A DNA stretch of 35,712 bases, taken from NCBI RefSeq assembly GCF_003951095.1, contig NZ_QXGL01000011.1:1-35712 (forward strand), given 5' to 3'. The position numbers were made by a program, and so were the translations under genes. Below, in pieces: positions 8,490-16,020 of the stretch. This DNA is from Bifidobacterium goeldii. GTDB lineage: Bacteria; Actinomycetota; Actinomycetes; Actinomycetales; Bifidobacteriaceae. Position 1 is the stretch's first letter; each line of letters begins with the position of its first letter. Under the pieces are notes generated by a model. The model was not told the DNA's origin. It searched no databases and saw nothing but the letters and a program-made list of their open reading frames with translations.

Positions 8490-10376
8490 TCACGCGGTTA
8501 ATTCGGCTTTGCTGAGCTGAGATTCGGCGATTTGGCGGTAGACATCGCAGTTTTCAAGCAGTTCGCGATGCGTGCCCTGCCCAACTACGCGCCCGTCGTC
8601 GAGTACGACAATCCGGTCCGCATTCATGATCGTGCCGATGCGCTGCGCGACGATCAGCTTGGTGGAGCCTTTTGCGTGGCTCGCAAGCGCGTCGCGAACT
8701 TCGCGGTCGGTCGCAAAATCAAGTGCGCTGAACGAGTCGTCGAAAATCAAGATTTCAGGATCGCGATACACCGCGCGCGCAATGGAAATACGCTGCTTTT
8801 GACCGCCGGACACGTTCGAGCCGCCCTGTGCGATTGCCGAGTCGAACCCGTCGTCCATGCGCTCGACGAATTCCGTCGCCTGTGCAACGTCGGCGGCTTC
8901 CTGCACGCGGTGGCGTTCGTCATCGGTCAGTTTGCCGTCGTTCGCCGCGTCAGCTGCGAGCTGTGCGGCTTCGCGTCGGCGTCCGGCCGCAGTGGACGTG
9001 TCTGCGAGCGTAATGGTCGCAGCAGCTTCGTCGGATTCCCCAGGCTTGTCGCCGTAGCTGATATTGCTGGTCACTGTTCCCTTGAACAGCACGGACTTCT
9101 GCGGCACGTAGCCGATACGGTCGCGTAGTGCGGTCAGGTTCCAGTCGCGCACGTCCACGCCGTCAACAAGCACCTGCCCGGCAGACACGTCATACAGTCG
9201 TGGCACGAGGTTGATCAGGCTCGTCTTGCCGGAGCCGGTCGCACCGATGAACGCGACGGTCTGGCCGCGCTTGGCTTCGAACGAGACGTGTTCGAGAATC
9301 GGCTCGCGCGAGTCGGGGTATGTGAAGCTCACATCGCGGAATTCGACGGTGCCGGTCTGGTTGCCGCCGAGTCGCGCTACGTCAGCGGCCGTATCGCTGC
9401 CGTTCGTGACGAGCGGGTCGGTGTCGAGCACTTCGAGCACGCGCTGGGCGGAGACGTCGGCGCGCGGCCAGAGCACGAACACCATGCTCATCATGAGGAA
9501 GCTCATGATGACCTGCACGGAGTAGCTGGAGAAAACGACCATGTTCGAGAACACGGTGAGCTTGTCGGTGAGCGCGGCCGCGTTGATCAGGCTGGCGCCG
9601 ATCCAGTAGACGGCGAGCATGAGGCCGTTCATCACGGTGTTCATGAGCGGCATCATCACGGCCATCGCGCGGTTAGTGAACAGCTGCGTGTCGGTGAGGT
9701 CCTTGTTGGCCTTGGTGAACTTGGCTTCCTGATAATCCTCGGCGTTGTAGGCGCGCACGACGCGCAGACCGGTCAGGTTCTCGCGGGCGACGAGGTTGAT
9801 GTTATCGGTAAGCTGCTGCATCGCCTTGAATTTCGGCATGACGAGCGCCATCAACACGACGATGGCGACGAGCAGAATCACGACCGCGATAGCGGTGGCG
9901 AGCGTCCATTCGAAGCCGTCGCCGGCGATCTTCATGATGGCCCAGACGGCCATGATTGGCGATTTGACGATGAGCTGCAAGCCCATGGTGATGAACATCT
10001 GGATTTGCGTGATGTCGTTGGTTGAGCGCGTGATAAGGCTGGCGGTGGAGAAGCGGCTCATTTCGGCCGGGCCGAACGATTCGACCTTGCTAAATTCGAG
10101 CGAGCGCAGGCGCTGGCCAAAGCTTGCGGCGACGCGCGCAGCAATGTAGCCGGTCACGATCGCGCAGGCAACCGAGCCAAGCGAGACGAGCAGCATTTTG
10201 CCGCCGGCGATCCAGATGTCGCGCATTTCGCTGCCGGGCGTCTCGACGAGCGTGGTGATGTCGGACATGTAATCGGGCAGTTCAAGGTCGAACCAGATTT
10301 GGCCGACGATGGTGACGAGGGCGATGAGCATCTGCCCTATCTCCGCTTTGGAGAGGTATTTCATGATGCGAAGCAT
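8490..10376 (-). CDS. Heterodimeric ABC exporter subunit A with degenerate ATPase site
   Basis: The product has 628 residues from ATG 10376, preceded by AGGGGA at 7 bases. Six membrane segments lie between about residues 15 and 305. In the ATPase domain Walker A is GATGSGKT (378-385) and the signature is canonical VSGGQKQ (522-528). Walker B reads ILIFDD, so Asp547 replaces the catalytic Glu, and the H-loop His is Gln (VAQRIG, Gln578). Loss of both residues is the hallmark of the non-catalytic site in exporters such as TM287/288 and BmrCD. An unusual insertion of about 45 residues rich in Ala, Asp and Glu (447-495) lies between the Q-loop and the signature. The gene follows the MarR gene after 125 bases that carry a MarR-type palindrome, and it precedes its partner subunit. 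The substrate is unknown. Confidence 0.92.
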   Translation of the reverse strand: MLRIMKYLSKAEIGQMLIALVTIVGQIWFDLELPDYMSDITTLVETPGSEMRDIWIAGGKMLLVSLGSVACAIVTGYIAARVAASFGQRLRSLEFSKVESFGPAEMSRFSTASLITRSTNDITQIQMFITMGLQLIVKSPIMAVWAIMKIAGDGFEWTLATAIAVVILLVAIVVLMALVMPKFKAMQQLTDNINLVARENLTGLRVVRAYNAEDYQEAKFTKANKDLTDTQLFTNRAMAVMMPLMNTVMNGLMLAVYWIGASLINAAALTDKLTVFSNMVVFSSYSVQVIMSFLMMSMVFVLWPRADVSAQRVLEVLDTDPLVTNGSDTAADVARLGGNQTGTVEFRDVSFTYPDSREPILEHVSFEAKRGQTVAFIGATGSGKTSLINLVPRLYDVSAGQVLVDGVDVRDWNLTALRDRIGYVPQKSVLFKGTVTSNISYGDKPGESDEAAATITLADTSTAAGRRREAAQLAADAANDGKLTDDERHRVQEAADVAQATEFVERMDDGFDSAIAQGGSNVSGGQKQRISIARAVYRDPEILIFDDSFSALDFATDREVRDALASHAKGSTKLIVAQRIGTIMNADRIVVLDDGRVVGQGTHRELLENCDVYRQIAESQLSKAELTA

Positions 10377-10436
10377 TACGGTTCCCCTATGTTGATTATT
10401 CGGTGAAGTGAAAAATTAGTTTCTAGTCTTAAATTA

Positions 10437-10449
10437 CTTACAGTGTAAG
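10437..10449. promoter_or_regulatory. MarR-type operator upstream of the exporter genes
   Basis: CTTACAGTGTAAG is a perfect 5-3-5 palindrome, 61 bases upstream of the exporter subunit A start and inside the gap after the MarR gene. Two related sites lie upstream of the MarR gene itself. Repetition of the motif at both control regions supports it as the binding site of the linked regulator. Confidence 0.75.
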
Positions 10450-10501
10450 ATATTAGATACGATTCTGCGTGTTTCCTGAAAACGACACACCGAGTGTTTA
10501 C

Positions 10502-10987
10502 TTACGCTTGTGCCGCGTCCTCGAACGCTTTGCGCACTTCCTCGGCTGTTGGGCGCGGCTTACCAGGCTTACAAATCGACATGTACGTCATAAATTCACG
10601 CGACAATTCCACGAATTCACGCGTACGGCGCTCACCCATCTGCGAGAAGATCCAACAGACTGCGTCACGCATCTCCTGCATGTCCATCCGCCCGCGCTCG
10701 CGGCCTTTGTCTGTCAGGTTCACGCGCACTACGCGGCGATCATCTGGGTCAACTTCGCGCGTAATTAAGCCTTTTTTCTCCATTGCGGAAAGCAATGTCG
10801 AAATGCGGCCTGATGTCGCGTTCAGCGCAATCGCAAGCTGAGATGGCGTCATCGTGCCATGATGAGCGAGCTGGCGGATAGCAAACATCTCACCCTGCGC
10901 GCCACGTGCAAGTTCTCGCTGCATGTCAGAACGGTGGCACCACGCAGTGCGCCACAATTCATCAACGGCTTCTTGCTCGAATCCCAT
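10502..10987 (-). CDS. MarR-family transcriptional regulator
   Basis: The product has 161 residues, typical of MarR regulators. Residues about 45-95 form the winged helix-turn-helix: MTPSQLAIALNATSGRISTL is the HTH, and the wing carries the family motif DPDDRRVVRVNLTDKGRE. Flanking helices would form the dimer interface. It binds palindromic DNA as a dimer and usually represses a neighbouring efflux operon until a ligand binds. Here the exporter genes follow immediately, and CTTACA(G/C)TGTAA motifs occur ahead of both this gene and the exporter, so autorepression plus exporter repression is likely. The ribosome site before ATG 10987 is modest (GAGCAGG). The C-terminal stretch after the wing is Arg/Glu-rich and slightly long. 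The ligand is unknown. Confidence 0.9.
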   Translation of the reverse strand: MGFEQEAVDELWRTAWCHRSDMQRELARGAQGEMFAIRQLAHHGTMTPSQLAIALNATSGRISTLLSAMEKKGLITREVDPDDRRVVRVNLTDKGRERGRMDMQEMRDAVCWIFSQMGERRTREFVELSREFMTYMSICKPGKPRPTAEEVRKAFEDAAQA

Positions 10988-11021
10988 CGCCTGCTCTTTT
11001 CTACATCACGTTGCTTTTTAC

Positions 11022-11055
11022 CTTACACTGTAAATAATGTTATATCTTACAGTGT
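11022..11055. promoter_or_regulatory. Paired MarR-type operators upstream of the marR gene
   Basis: CTTACACTGTAA (11022-11033) and CTTACAGTGT (11046-11055) are 24 bases apart start to start, on the same face of the helix. They lie 35-70 bases upstream of the MarR start. With the site at 10437-10449 they share the consensus CTTACASTGTaa, where S is G or C. The surrounding AT-rich DNA (ATAATGTTATAT) is likely the promoter. The pattern implies autoregulation. Confidence 0.75.
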
Positions 11056-11110
11056 GGAGATATTTTACTGACCGAACCACCATTACTGGTCACCATTACA
11101 GTGCATACGC

Positions 11111-12109
11111 TTACGCTACTGAACTGAGCATCGTCAACTCTTCATCAGTTAGCCGCAGTTCAATCGCCGCAAACGAATCCTCAATCTCATGCGGATTGCG
11201 CGCGCTCGGAATAGTAAACAAGCGGTCGTATCGAGTCAACTCCCACGCAAGCACCACGCGCTGATATGAGACGCCGCGCGCGGCTGCAACCTCGCGGAAT
11301 GGGTCATATGCGTGTGCGTCAAACGGGTCAAGGAACCCACCCAGCGGCGACCAACACACGAAGTCGATTCCAAGCTCAGCGCAGTGCTCCATCGTATGCT
11401 CCGGGTCAGGATGCGAGGGGGAGAACTGGTTTTGCACAGCGATCAGCCGGTCGCCAAGAATCGCGCGCGCTACATCGATCTGCGCGTTATCAACGCGCGA
11501 AATGCCGGCGTAGCGGATCGCACCCTCGTCAAGCAACGTTTTCAGCGCGCCGATCTGCTCCTCGTAAGGAACCGCCGGGTCAGGGCCGTGAGAATACAAC
11601 AGGTCGAGCGTATCGACTCCGAGATGCATCGCAGATTCTTTTGCATCGCGAATCATTGTTTCCGGGCGAGAATCTGCCATCCAACCATACTGGCTGCCGG
11701 CAGCTTGCAAACGTTGGCGTTCGTGCGCAGTCTCAGTGTGTTGACTGTCAGTATTGTTCTGCGCAACGCTGATCGTTCGGCGATACCCAGTTTTTGTAGC
11801 GACCAGCACTTCGTCGCGCGGGCCATCCCAGCTGGCGAGCGCATCGCGCACCAGCATCTCCCCGTAGCCAAAGTCGCTTGCAACGCCGGTGCCATCAGCG
11901 CCCGGCGCAGTCGGCAGATAATACGACCAAGCGGTGTCGAGATAGCGCACGCCGGCGTCGAGTGCGGCGTGAATCGTACTGATTGCCGTGTCACGATCCG
12001 GTCGCCCCTCGATGGCAAGCGCCATCGTGCCCATGCCAAGGCGTGGAATATGGTGACCTGCGAAATCCACGATGTTCTCGAAATTCGCCGAATGCTGCAA
12101 CGTTGTCAT
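11111..12109 (-). CDS. Aldo/keto reductase
   Basis: The preferred start is ATG 12109, with GGGAG just upstream, giving 332 residues; an upstream in-frame ATG at 12184 has no ribosome site and runs into the neighbouring riboswitch promoter. The (beta/alpha)8 family is recognised from GMGTMAL at the start, YLDTAWSYY (catalytic Asp58 and Tyr63 or Tyr64), VATKTGYR (Lys106) and LLYSHGPD (His174), which together make the AKR tetrad. The C-terminal segment IPSARNPHEIEDSFAA is the NADP(H)-binding loop. A hydrophilic stretch of about 35 residues after Lys106 is longer than in many relatives. The cytosolic enzyme reduces aldehydes or ketones with NADPH; the substrate is not predictable. It lies upstream of the MarR gene on the same strand, with 123 bases holding the MarR operators between, and is divergent from the thiamine leader. 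Confidence 0.9.
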   Translation of the reverse strand: MTTLQHSANFENIVDFAGHHIPRLGMGTMALAIEGRPDRDTAISTIHAALDAGVRYLDTAWSYYLPTAPGADGTGVASDFGYGEMLVRDALASWDGPRDEVLVATKTGYRRTISVAQNNTDSQHTETAHERQRLQAAGSQYGWMADSRPETMIRDAKESAMHLGVDTLDLLYSHGPDPAVPYEEQIGALKTLLDEGAIRYAGISRVDNAQIDVARAILGDRLIAVQNQFSPSHPDPEHTMEHCAELGIDFVCWSPLGGFLDPFDAHAYDPFREVAAARGVSYQRVVLAWELTRYDRLFTIPSARNPHEIEDSFAAIELRLTDEELTMLSSVA

Positions 12110-12168
12110 GCTCCCATCTTTGCTGGAGGGCATGACCCTGCGCGTGGCATGTCGTAGGCGGTTTGGCT

Positions 12169-12174
12169 TATGAT
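12169..12174 (+). promoter_or_regulatory. Probable -10 element for the thiamine leader
   Basis: TATGAT lies 5 bases before the first paired base of the riboswitch, so transcription would start almost at the aptamer's 5' end. A weak -35 (TGGCAT at 12145-12150) is 18 bases upstream. Position supports the call more than sequence does. Confidence 0.45.
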
Positions 12175-12178
12175 GGAC

Positions 12179-12276
12179 GAGCAACCGAACGGGAGCCCGA
12201 ATGGGCTGAGAGGAAGTCGCGAGCTTCGACCGTCAACTTGATGCGGGTAGTGCCGCCGTAAGGAAACGGGTTGTTC
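12179..12276 (+). ncRNA. TPP riboswitch (THI element)
   Basis: The conserved THI-box pieces are present in order: GGGAGCCC-GAAT-GGGC followed directly by TGAGA, a variable stem (AAGTCGCGAGCTTC), ACC, TTGATGCGGGTAGTGCC, and GCCGTAAGGAAACG. Helix P1 is closed by GAGCAACC (12179-12186) with GGTTGTTC (12269-12276). The element senses thiamine pyrophosphate. It lies 245 bases ahead of thiS on the same strand, with a terminator hairpin between, so ligand binding should cause premature termination. Confidence 0.95.
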
Positions 12277-12461
12277 CGCCGCGCAAGCGATGCGCTGGCG
12301 TTCGCGATTCTCCTACATGCTTTTTCGCGCGGTTTCCGATCTGCGATGTTGAACGTGCGGACTCGTCACCGCTCACGTTTGGTGTTAATGATGATCGCTT
12401 GCGTGATAATTGAACAATAACCAGTGATTCTTAGGGTCATGAAGGGGCGCACCACCTTACA

Positions 12462-12490
12462 GGGTACGGCTGCTTCAGCGACCCTTTTTT
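12462..12490 (+). terminator. Riboswitch-controlled intrinsic terminator
   Basis: GGGT-ACG-GCTG, loop CTT, CAGC-G-ACCC is followed by six T residues, 31 bases upstream of the thiS start. The GGGTC at 12434-12438 can alternatively pair with GACCC (12480-12484), offering a competing structure. It is the expression platform of the TPP riboswitch. The region from 12277 to 12461 otherwise shows no reading frame. Confidence 0.8.
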
Positions 12491-12520
12491 ATACGCCGGC
12501 ATGGCCGGAGAGGGGGATCG

Positions 12521-12715
12521 ATGATCGTCAACGGGCAACAGGAAGACATCGCTACGCCGATTAGCGTCGATGAACTGATTGCGAGTAAGGGGTTCAACGC
12601 TGCGCGCGTCGCCGTCGAAGTGAACGGCGCGATCGTCCCCCGCGACAAGCGCGCCCAAACCACCCTCAAAGGCACCGACACCGTCGAAATCGTAACGTTT
12701 GTGCAAGGCGGCTGA
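12521..12715 (+). CDS. thiS: Sulfur carrier protein ThiS
   Basis: This is a small ubiquitin-fold protein of 64 residues, the normal ThiS length. It begins MIVNGQQEDI, has the VNGAIVPR strand, and ends in the essential Gly-Gly tail (VTFVQGG). The C-terminal Gly is adenylated and thiocarboxylated and donates sulfur to ThiG for thiazole synthesis. The ribosome site AGAGGGGG stands 4-6 bases before ATG 12521. Expression should be lowered by TPP through the riboswitch and terminator just upstream. No adenylyltransferase (ThiF) or glycine oxidase gene is in the window, so these must be encoded elsewhere. Confidence 0.95.
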   Translation: MIVNGQQEDIATPISVDELIASKGFNAARVAVEVNGAIVPRDKRAQTTLKGTDTVEIVTFVQGG

Positions 12716-12732
12716 GGGGCCGAGCCGTTAAG

Positions 12733-12755
12733 AAAACAGCCCAGTGGGCTGTTTT
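12733..12755 (+). terminator. Intrinsic terminator after thiS
   Basis: A perfect 10-bp stem, AAAACAGCCC with GGGCTGTTTT, encloses loop AGT and is followed by further T. It lies 17 bases after the thiS stop but before thiG, so it may cap a short riboswitch-thiS transcript or attenuate thiG. Confidence 0.8.
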
Positions 12756-12845
12756 TAGGCGAGGGGCGAGCGACAGCGAGCCAGCACTAAGCCTCGCGCG
12801 TAGCGCGAGTCCATAGTTGCGGTCTCGGAGCCGAGCCGTCAATCA

Positions 12846-13012
12846 AGGATGCGGTAGCCTCGGCTCCCCTTGCCAGGGGAGCTGTCATGCGCAGCATGAC
12901 TGAGGGGTAGTCCACCACAGTCGCACTGATATCAGCCACTCTTTGCGGAAACCGATAATCGCAAACTTCCCCGTCCGACTCCGTCAGCAGCTCCCCTGTC
13001 AAGGGGAGCCGC
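12846..13012. repeat. Dispersed palindromic repeat, copy 3, between thiS and thiG
   Basis: GATGCGGTAGCCTCGGC (the flank seen in copies 1 and 5) leads into GCTCCCCT/AGGGGAGC (12863-12882) and GTCATGC-GCA-GCATGAC (12884-12900). A second GCTCCCCT-GTCA-AGGGGAGC hairpin lies at 12990-13009. The element seems to have been inserted within the thiamine operon. No gene is visible between 12716 and 13044. Confidence 0.85.
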
Positions 13013-13044
13013 ACATCCATCCAACCGTCAGCAAAGGAGCAATC

Positions 13045-13941
13045 ATGACCAACGAAACCAACCCCACCGCCGAGCCAAGCCTCGACGAACTCGTCGGCAC
13101 GGCGACGAACACCGCGCTGCTGCCGGAGCCGGATGCGCACGCGTATGACGCGATCGCCACCGGCGACGCCGATCCGCTGATCCTCGGCGGACACAAGTTC
13201 ACGAGCCGTTTCATTCTCGGCTCGGGCCGCTACGATCTGAACCTCATCAAGGCGACGATCGAGAACGCGGGCACGCAGATCGTCACGATGGCGCTGCGCC
13301 GCTGCCGCACCACCGAAAACAACCTGCTCGACTACATTCCGAAGGGCATTACGATGCTGCCGAACACGTCCGGCGCGCGTAACGCTGAGGAGGCGGTGCG
13401 CATCGCGCGTCTCGCCCGCGAGGTATGCCAGACCGATTTCGTGAAGATCGAAATCGAGCATGAGACCAAGTATCTGCTGCCGGACAACGCGGAAACGATC
13501 AAGGCTACGGAGATCCTCGCGAAGGAGGGCTTCGTTGCGATGCCGTACATGTTCCCCGACCCGATTGCAGCCCGTCAGCTGGAAGACGCGGGCGCGGCGT
13601 GCGTGATGCCGCTCGGCTCGCTGATCGGCTCGAACAAGGGTTTGCGCATGCGCGACTTCATCGAGGTGATCATCGCGAACGCGCACGTGCCGGTGATTAT
13701 CGACGCGGGCATCGGCCGCCCGAGCCAAGCTGCGGAGGCTATGGAAATGGGCGCGGATGCGGTGATGGCGTACACAGCGATTGCCTCCGCGGGCAACATC
13801 CCGGTGATGGCCCGCGCGTTCAAGCATGCGATCGAGGCCGGCCGCGAGGCGTATTTGTCAGGCTTGGGTGTGGTGACCGAAGGTCACGCAGTGCCGTCCA
13901 GCCCAACGAACGCAGCAGATTACCTCTCGCCGGTCAAGTAA
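13045..13941 (+). CDS. thiG: Thiazole synthase ThiG
   Basis: ATG 13045 follows AAAGGAGC at 5 bases and gives 298 residues. Homology begins near residue 44 ([21 protein letters not shown]), so there is an N-terminal extension of about 40 residues compared with the usual 250-260-residue enzyme. The catalytic Lys, which forms an imine with 1-deoxy-D-xylulose 5-phosphate, is Lys134 in DFVKIEI. Other family blocks are [43 protein letters not shown] and [13 protein letters not shown]. The enzyme joins DXP, ThiS thiocarboxylate and dehydroglycine to make the thiazole phosphate of thiamine. The gene is co-directional with thiS but separated by 329 bases holding a terminator and a palindromic repeat, so it might have its own promoter. 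The upstream in-frame codons back to 12943 translate repeat DNA and are rejected. Confidence 0.95.
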   Translation: MTNETNPTAEPSLDELVGTATNTALLPEPDAHAYDAIATGDADPLILGGHKFTSRFILGSGRYDLNLIKATIENAGTQIVTMALRRCRTTENNLLDYIPKGITMLPNTSGARNAEEAVRIARLAREVCQTDFVKIEIEHETKYLLPDNAETIKATEILAKEGFVAMPYMFPDPIAARQLEDAGAACVMPLGSLIGSNKGLRMRDFIEVIIANAHVPVIIDAGIGRPSQAAEAMEMGADAVMAYTAIASAGNIPVMARAFKHAIEAGREAYLSGLGVVTEGHAVPSSPTNAADYLSPVK

Positions 13942-13966
13942 TCCGCGTCGTTATCCATTCTGCCGG

Positions 13967-14074
13967 CCGTAACTGAGCCCGCGCTCATCTCACCGGACTC
14001 AGTTACGGTCCATATCGAACGAAAAACGGCTGTAAGTGAGTCCGGTGAGGTGAACGCGGACTCACTCACAGCCG
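13967..14074. terminator. Double inverted repeat between convergent thiG and permease genes
   Basis: CCGTAACTGAG (13967-13977) pairs with 13998-14008. CGGCTGTAAGTGAGTCCG (14027-14044) pairs with 14057-14074 with one mismatch. The two hairpins are also near-complements of each other (CTCACCGGACTCA against TGAGTCCGGTGAG), so a larger cruciform-like fold is possible. The position between converging genes suits a bidirectional terminator. Confidence 0.7.
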
Positions 14075-14116
14075 ATAGGCCGATACGATGCTCGGCAACG
14101 CTGGCAGTCAGCTCAG

Positions 14117-15655
14117 CTACTCGCCGAGCGCCGCCTTAAGATCGCGGTTCTGGAACCGATCATGCAGTAAGCAGTAACCTCCGAACACGGCCAGCCACAC
14201 GAGGCCAGCGATCGCGGAGCCGCGCGTATCGTCCGCAAGGAACAGCGTGCAGTACACGAATACGAAGAACACGATCGCGAGTGTATTGGTGAACTTGTAT
14301 GCCGGCATCACGAATCCGTCGGCGATGAAATCGGCGGAACGACGGTACTTCTGGTGCGCGATCATCGTCAGCGTGTAGATGAAGATGATCACCGCGGACG
14401 ATGCGGAAGCGAACAGCACAAACGCGCTGGAAACGCCAGGAAGCGCGTTAATAACCGGCGACAGAAGAATCAGCGCAGCGGAGACGAGAATCGCGCGCGC
14501 TGGCACCTTGCGGTTGGAAACCTGTCCGATCTTCTGGAAAGTCGGCGACGGCGATTCGCTGGCCAGCTGATACAGGTGGCGGCCGGCAGAGTACAGCAGC
14601 GAGTTCAATGCGGAGCTCGCGGCGGTGATCACCACGAAGAACACGAGCGCCGCCGCCCACTTGAGACCCGCGTACTGGAACACCATGATGAACGGGGAGG
14701 CGAAGGAGCCGTCTGCGTTCGGCTTGAACGTAGTCCACGGCACAATGCACATGATCGCGAGCAGCGCGCCCACGTAGAAGATGAGCACGCGGACGATAAT
14801 CTCGTTAACCGCCTTCGGCAGGACCTTGCGCGGATTCTGCGTTTCGGAAACGGTCACGCCGACGAATTCGATCATCTCATACGCATAGAAAACCATCTGG
14901 AAGCTCATCAGAAAGCTCAGCCAGCCGTTCGGCGCGATCGAGAAGTTGTTGAGGATGTTGTCGAAGCCGGCATGACCCGCGGGCGAAACACCGTCTTGGC
15001 CGGTGATCTGCACGGCGTCGTAATGGTAGCCGATTACGACCATGACGACAGCGGTGGCGATCATCGCGCAGATGAGCGTGATTTTGATCATTGAGAACCA
15101 GAATTCCGCTTCGCCGAACGCTTTGACGGCAATCAGGTTGATGGTGACGAGCGCCGCGAGGAAGCACAGTTCAATGAGCCATTTCCAATGACTCAGGTCC
15201 ATGCCGAATGTCTCGAAGAATGTAATGAAGTATGTGGAAACGGCCGTAATTTCGCTCATACCGATGAGCACGAGCACAATCCAGTACGACCAGCCGGCGA
15301 ATTTGCCCCATCCGTTGCCGAGATAGCGTGTGATGAAGTTGATGAACGTGTGCTGGCTCGGATCGCGGTACATGAGTTCGCCGATCGCGCGCATGAGCAG
15401 GAACATAATCACGCCGACGCCGATGTACACGAACACGATGCTCGGGCCGGTGAGTGCGATTGATTTGCCGGAGCCGAGGAACAGGCCGGTGCCGATTGTG
15501 CCGCCGATGGCGATGAACTGTACGTGGCGGTTGTTCAAACCGCGGGCCATCTCATTGCTTTGGTCCAGGCTTTCTACTGATTTCAGCGTGCTCGTGGTGC
15601 TAGTACCGCTCGTACTACCCGCGCTGCCTGCGCTTGCGTTATTACTGTCGCTCAT
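14117..15655 (-). CDS. Amino acid permease, APC superfamily (AAT type)
   Basis: The product has 512 residues from ATG 15655, with CAGGAAAA upstream. A hydrophilic Ser/Thr-rich tail of about 35 residues precedes the transporter. The AAT-family start block is clear: RHVQFIAIGGTIGTGLFLGSG, with the unwound TM1 Gly-rich substrate site, then IALTGPSIVFVYIGVG and LMRAIGELMYRDPSQHTF. About twelve hydrophobic segments follow, along with the ETQNPRKVLPKAVNEI loop typical of the family. It imports an amino acid across the cytoplasmic membrane with protons. Relatives carry aromatic, proline, GABA or basic residues, and the sequence does not settle which. It is a single-gene unit, and the 365 bases before the next gene upstream are repeats. 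Confidence 0.92.
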   Translation of the reverse strand: MSDSNNASAGSAGSTSGTSTTSTLKSVESLDQSNEMARGLNNRHVQFIAIGGTIGTGLFLGSGKSIALTGPSIVFVYIGVGVIMFLLMRAIGELMYRDPSQHTFINFITRYLGNGWGKFAGWSYWIVLVLIGMSEITAVSTYFITFFETFGMDLSHWKWLIELCFLAALVTINLIAVKAFGEAEFWFSMIKITLICAMIATAVVMVVIGYHYDAVQITGQDGVSPAGHAGFDNILNNFSIAPNGWLSFLMSFQMVFYAYEMIEFVGVTVSETQNPRKVLPKAVNEIIVRVLIFYVGALLAIMCIVPWTTFKPNADGSFASPFIMVFQYAGLKWAAALVFFVVITAASSALNSLLYSAGRHLYQLASESPSPTFQKIGQVSNRKVPARAILVSAALILLSPVINALPGVSSAFVLFASASSAVIIFIYTLTMIAHQKYRRSADFIADGFVMPAYKFTNTLAIVFFVFVYCTLFLADDTRGSAIAGLVWLAVFGGYCLLHDRFQNRDLKAALGE

Positions 15656-15773
15656 GCGCTTTTCCTGCCTTGTTCAATCCCTAGTCTCAGTAACAGGTTC
15701 AAACTGTAGCATCGCGCATGTTACGGAAGTGGGGTCGGTTCAACGAGCGGCGTAACGATATCGTGCGCATTTC

Positions 15774-15828
15774 CCCCAAAAGTTCAATTTCACTTGATTG
15801 TGCTGCGTTAGCGTTGAACTTTTTGGGG
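15774..15828. repeat. Hairpin-forming inverted repeat upstream of the permease
   Basis: CCCCAAAAGTTCAA (15774-15787) is nearly the complement of TTGAACTTTTTGGGG (15814-15828), enclosing an AT-rich 26-base loop. The element lies 119 bases upstream of the permease start. It could be a terminator-like or operator element; nothing decides between these. Confidence 0.5.
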
Positions 15829-15863
15829 CTTCGCATTTTGATGTGTATGACGAAGCTGTTGCA

Positions 15864-16013
15864 TTGATTGTGGTGACGCTCCCCCAGTCGCGCGTTAACG
15901 CGCGCCAGGAGTGAACGCGTCTCTCCATAGGTACGGTATGCCAACCCTGGCCCCCTCAGCTGAGGGGGCTGGCGCGCGAAGCGCGACTGGGGGAGCGTCA
16001 CCACCACAATCAA
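15864..16013. repeat. Dispersed palindromic repeat, copy 4, with 22-bp terminal inverted repeats
   Basis: GGTGACGCTCCCCCAGTCGC and the next two bases (15872-15893) are perfectly repeated in inverted orientation at 15981-16002. The symmetry extends outward through TTGATTGT, with a 3-base insertion on the right arm. The inner palindrome GCCCCCTCAGCTGAGGGGGC lies at about 15950-15969. At about 150 bp with terminal inverted repeats and no reading frame, this best-preserved copy looks like a miniature inverted-repeat element. Confidence 0.85.
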
Positions 16014-16020
16014 AACCGCA

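Noticed and set aside
6615..10025. Several long plus-strand frames opposite the ABC exporter genes
   Set aside because: They mirror the exporter coding sequence and show no protein family motif.
12943..13044. N-terminal extension of ThiG
   Set aside because: The codons translate repeat DNA, and AAAGGAGC marks the start at 13045.
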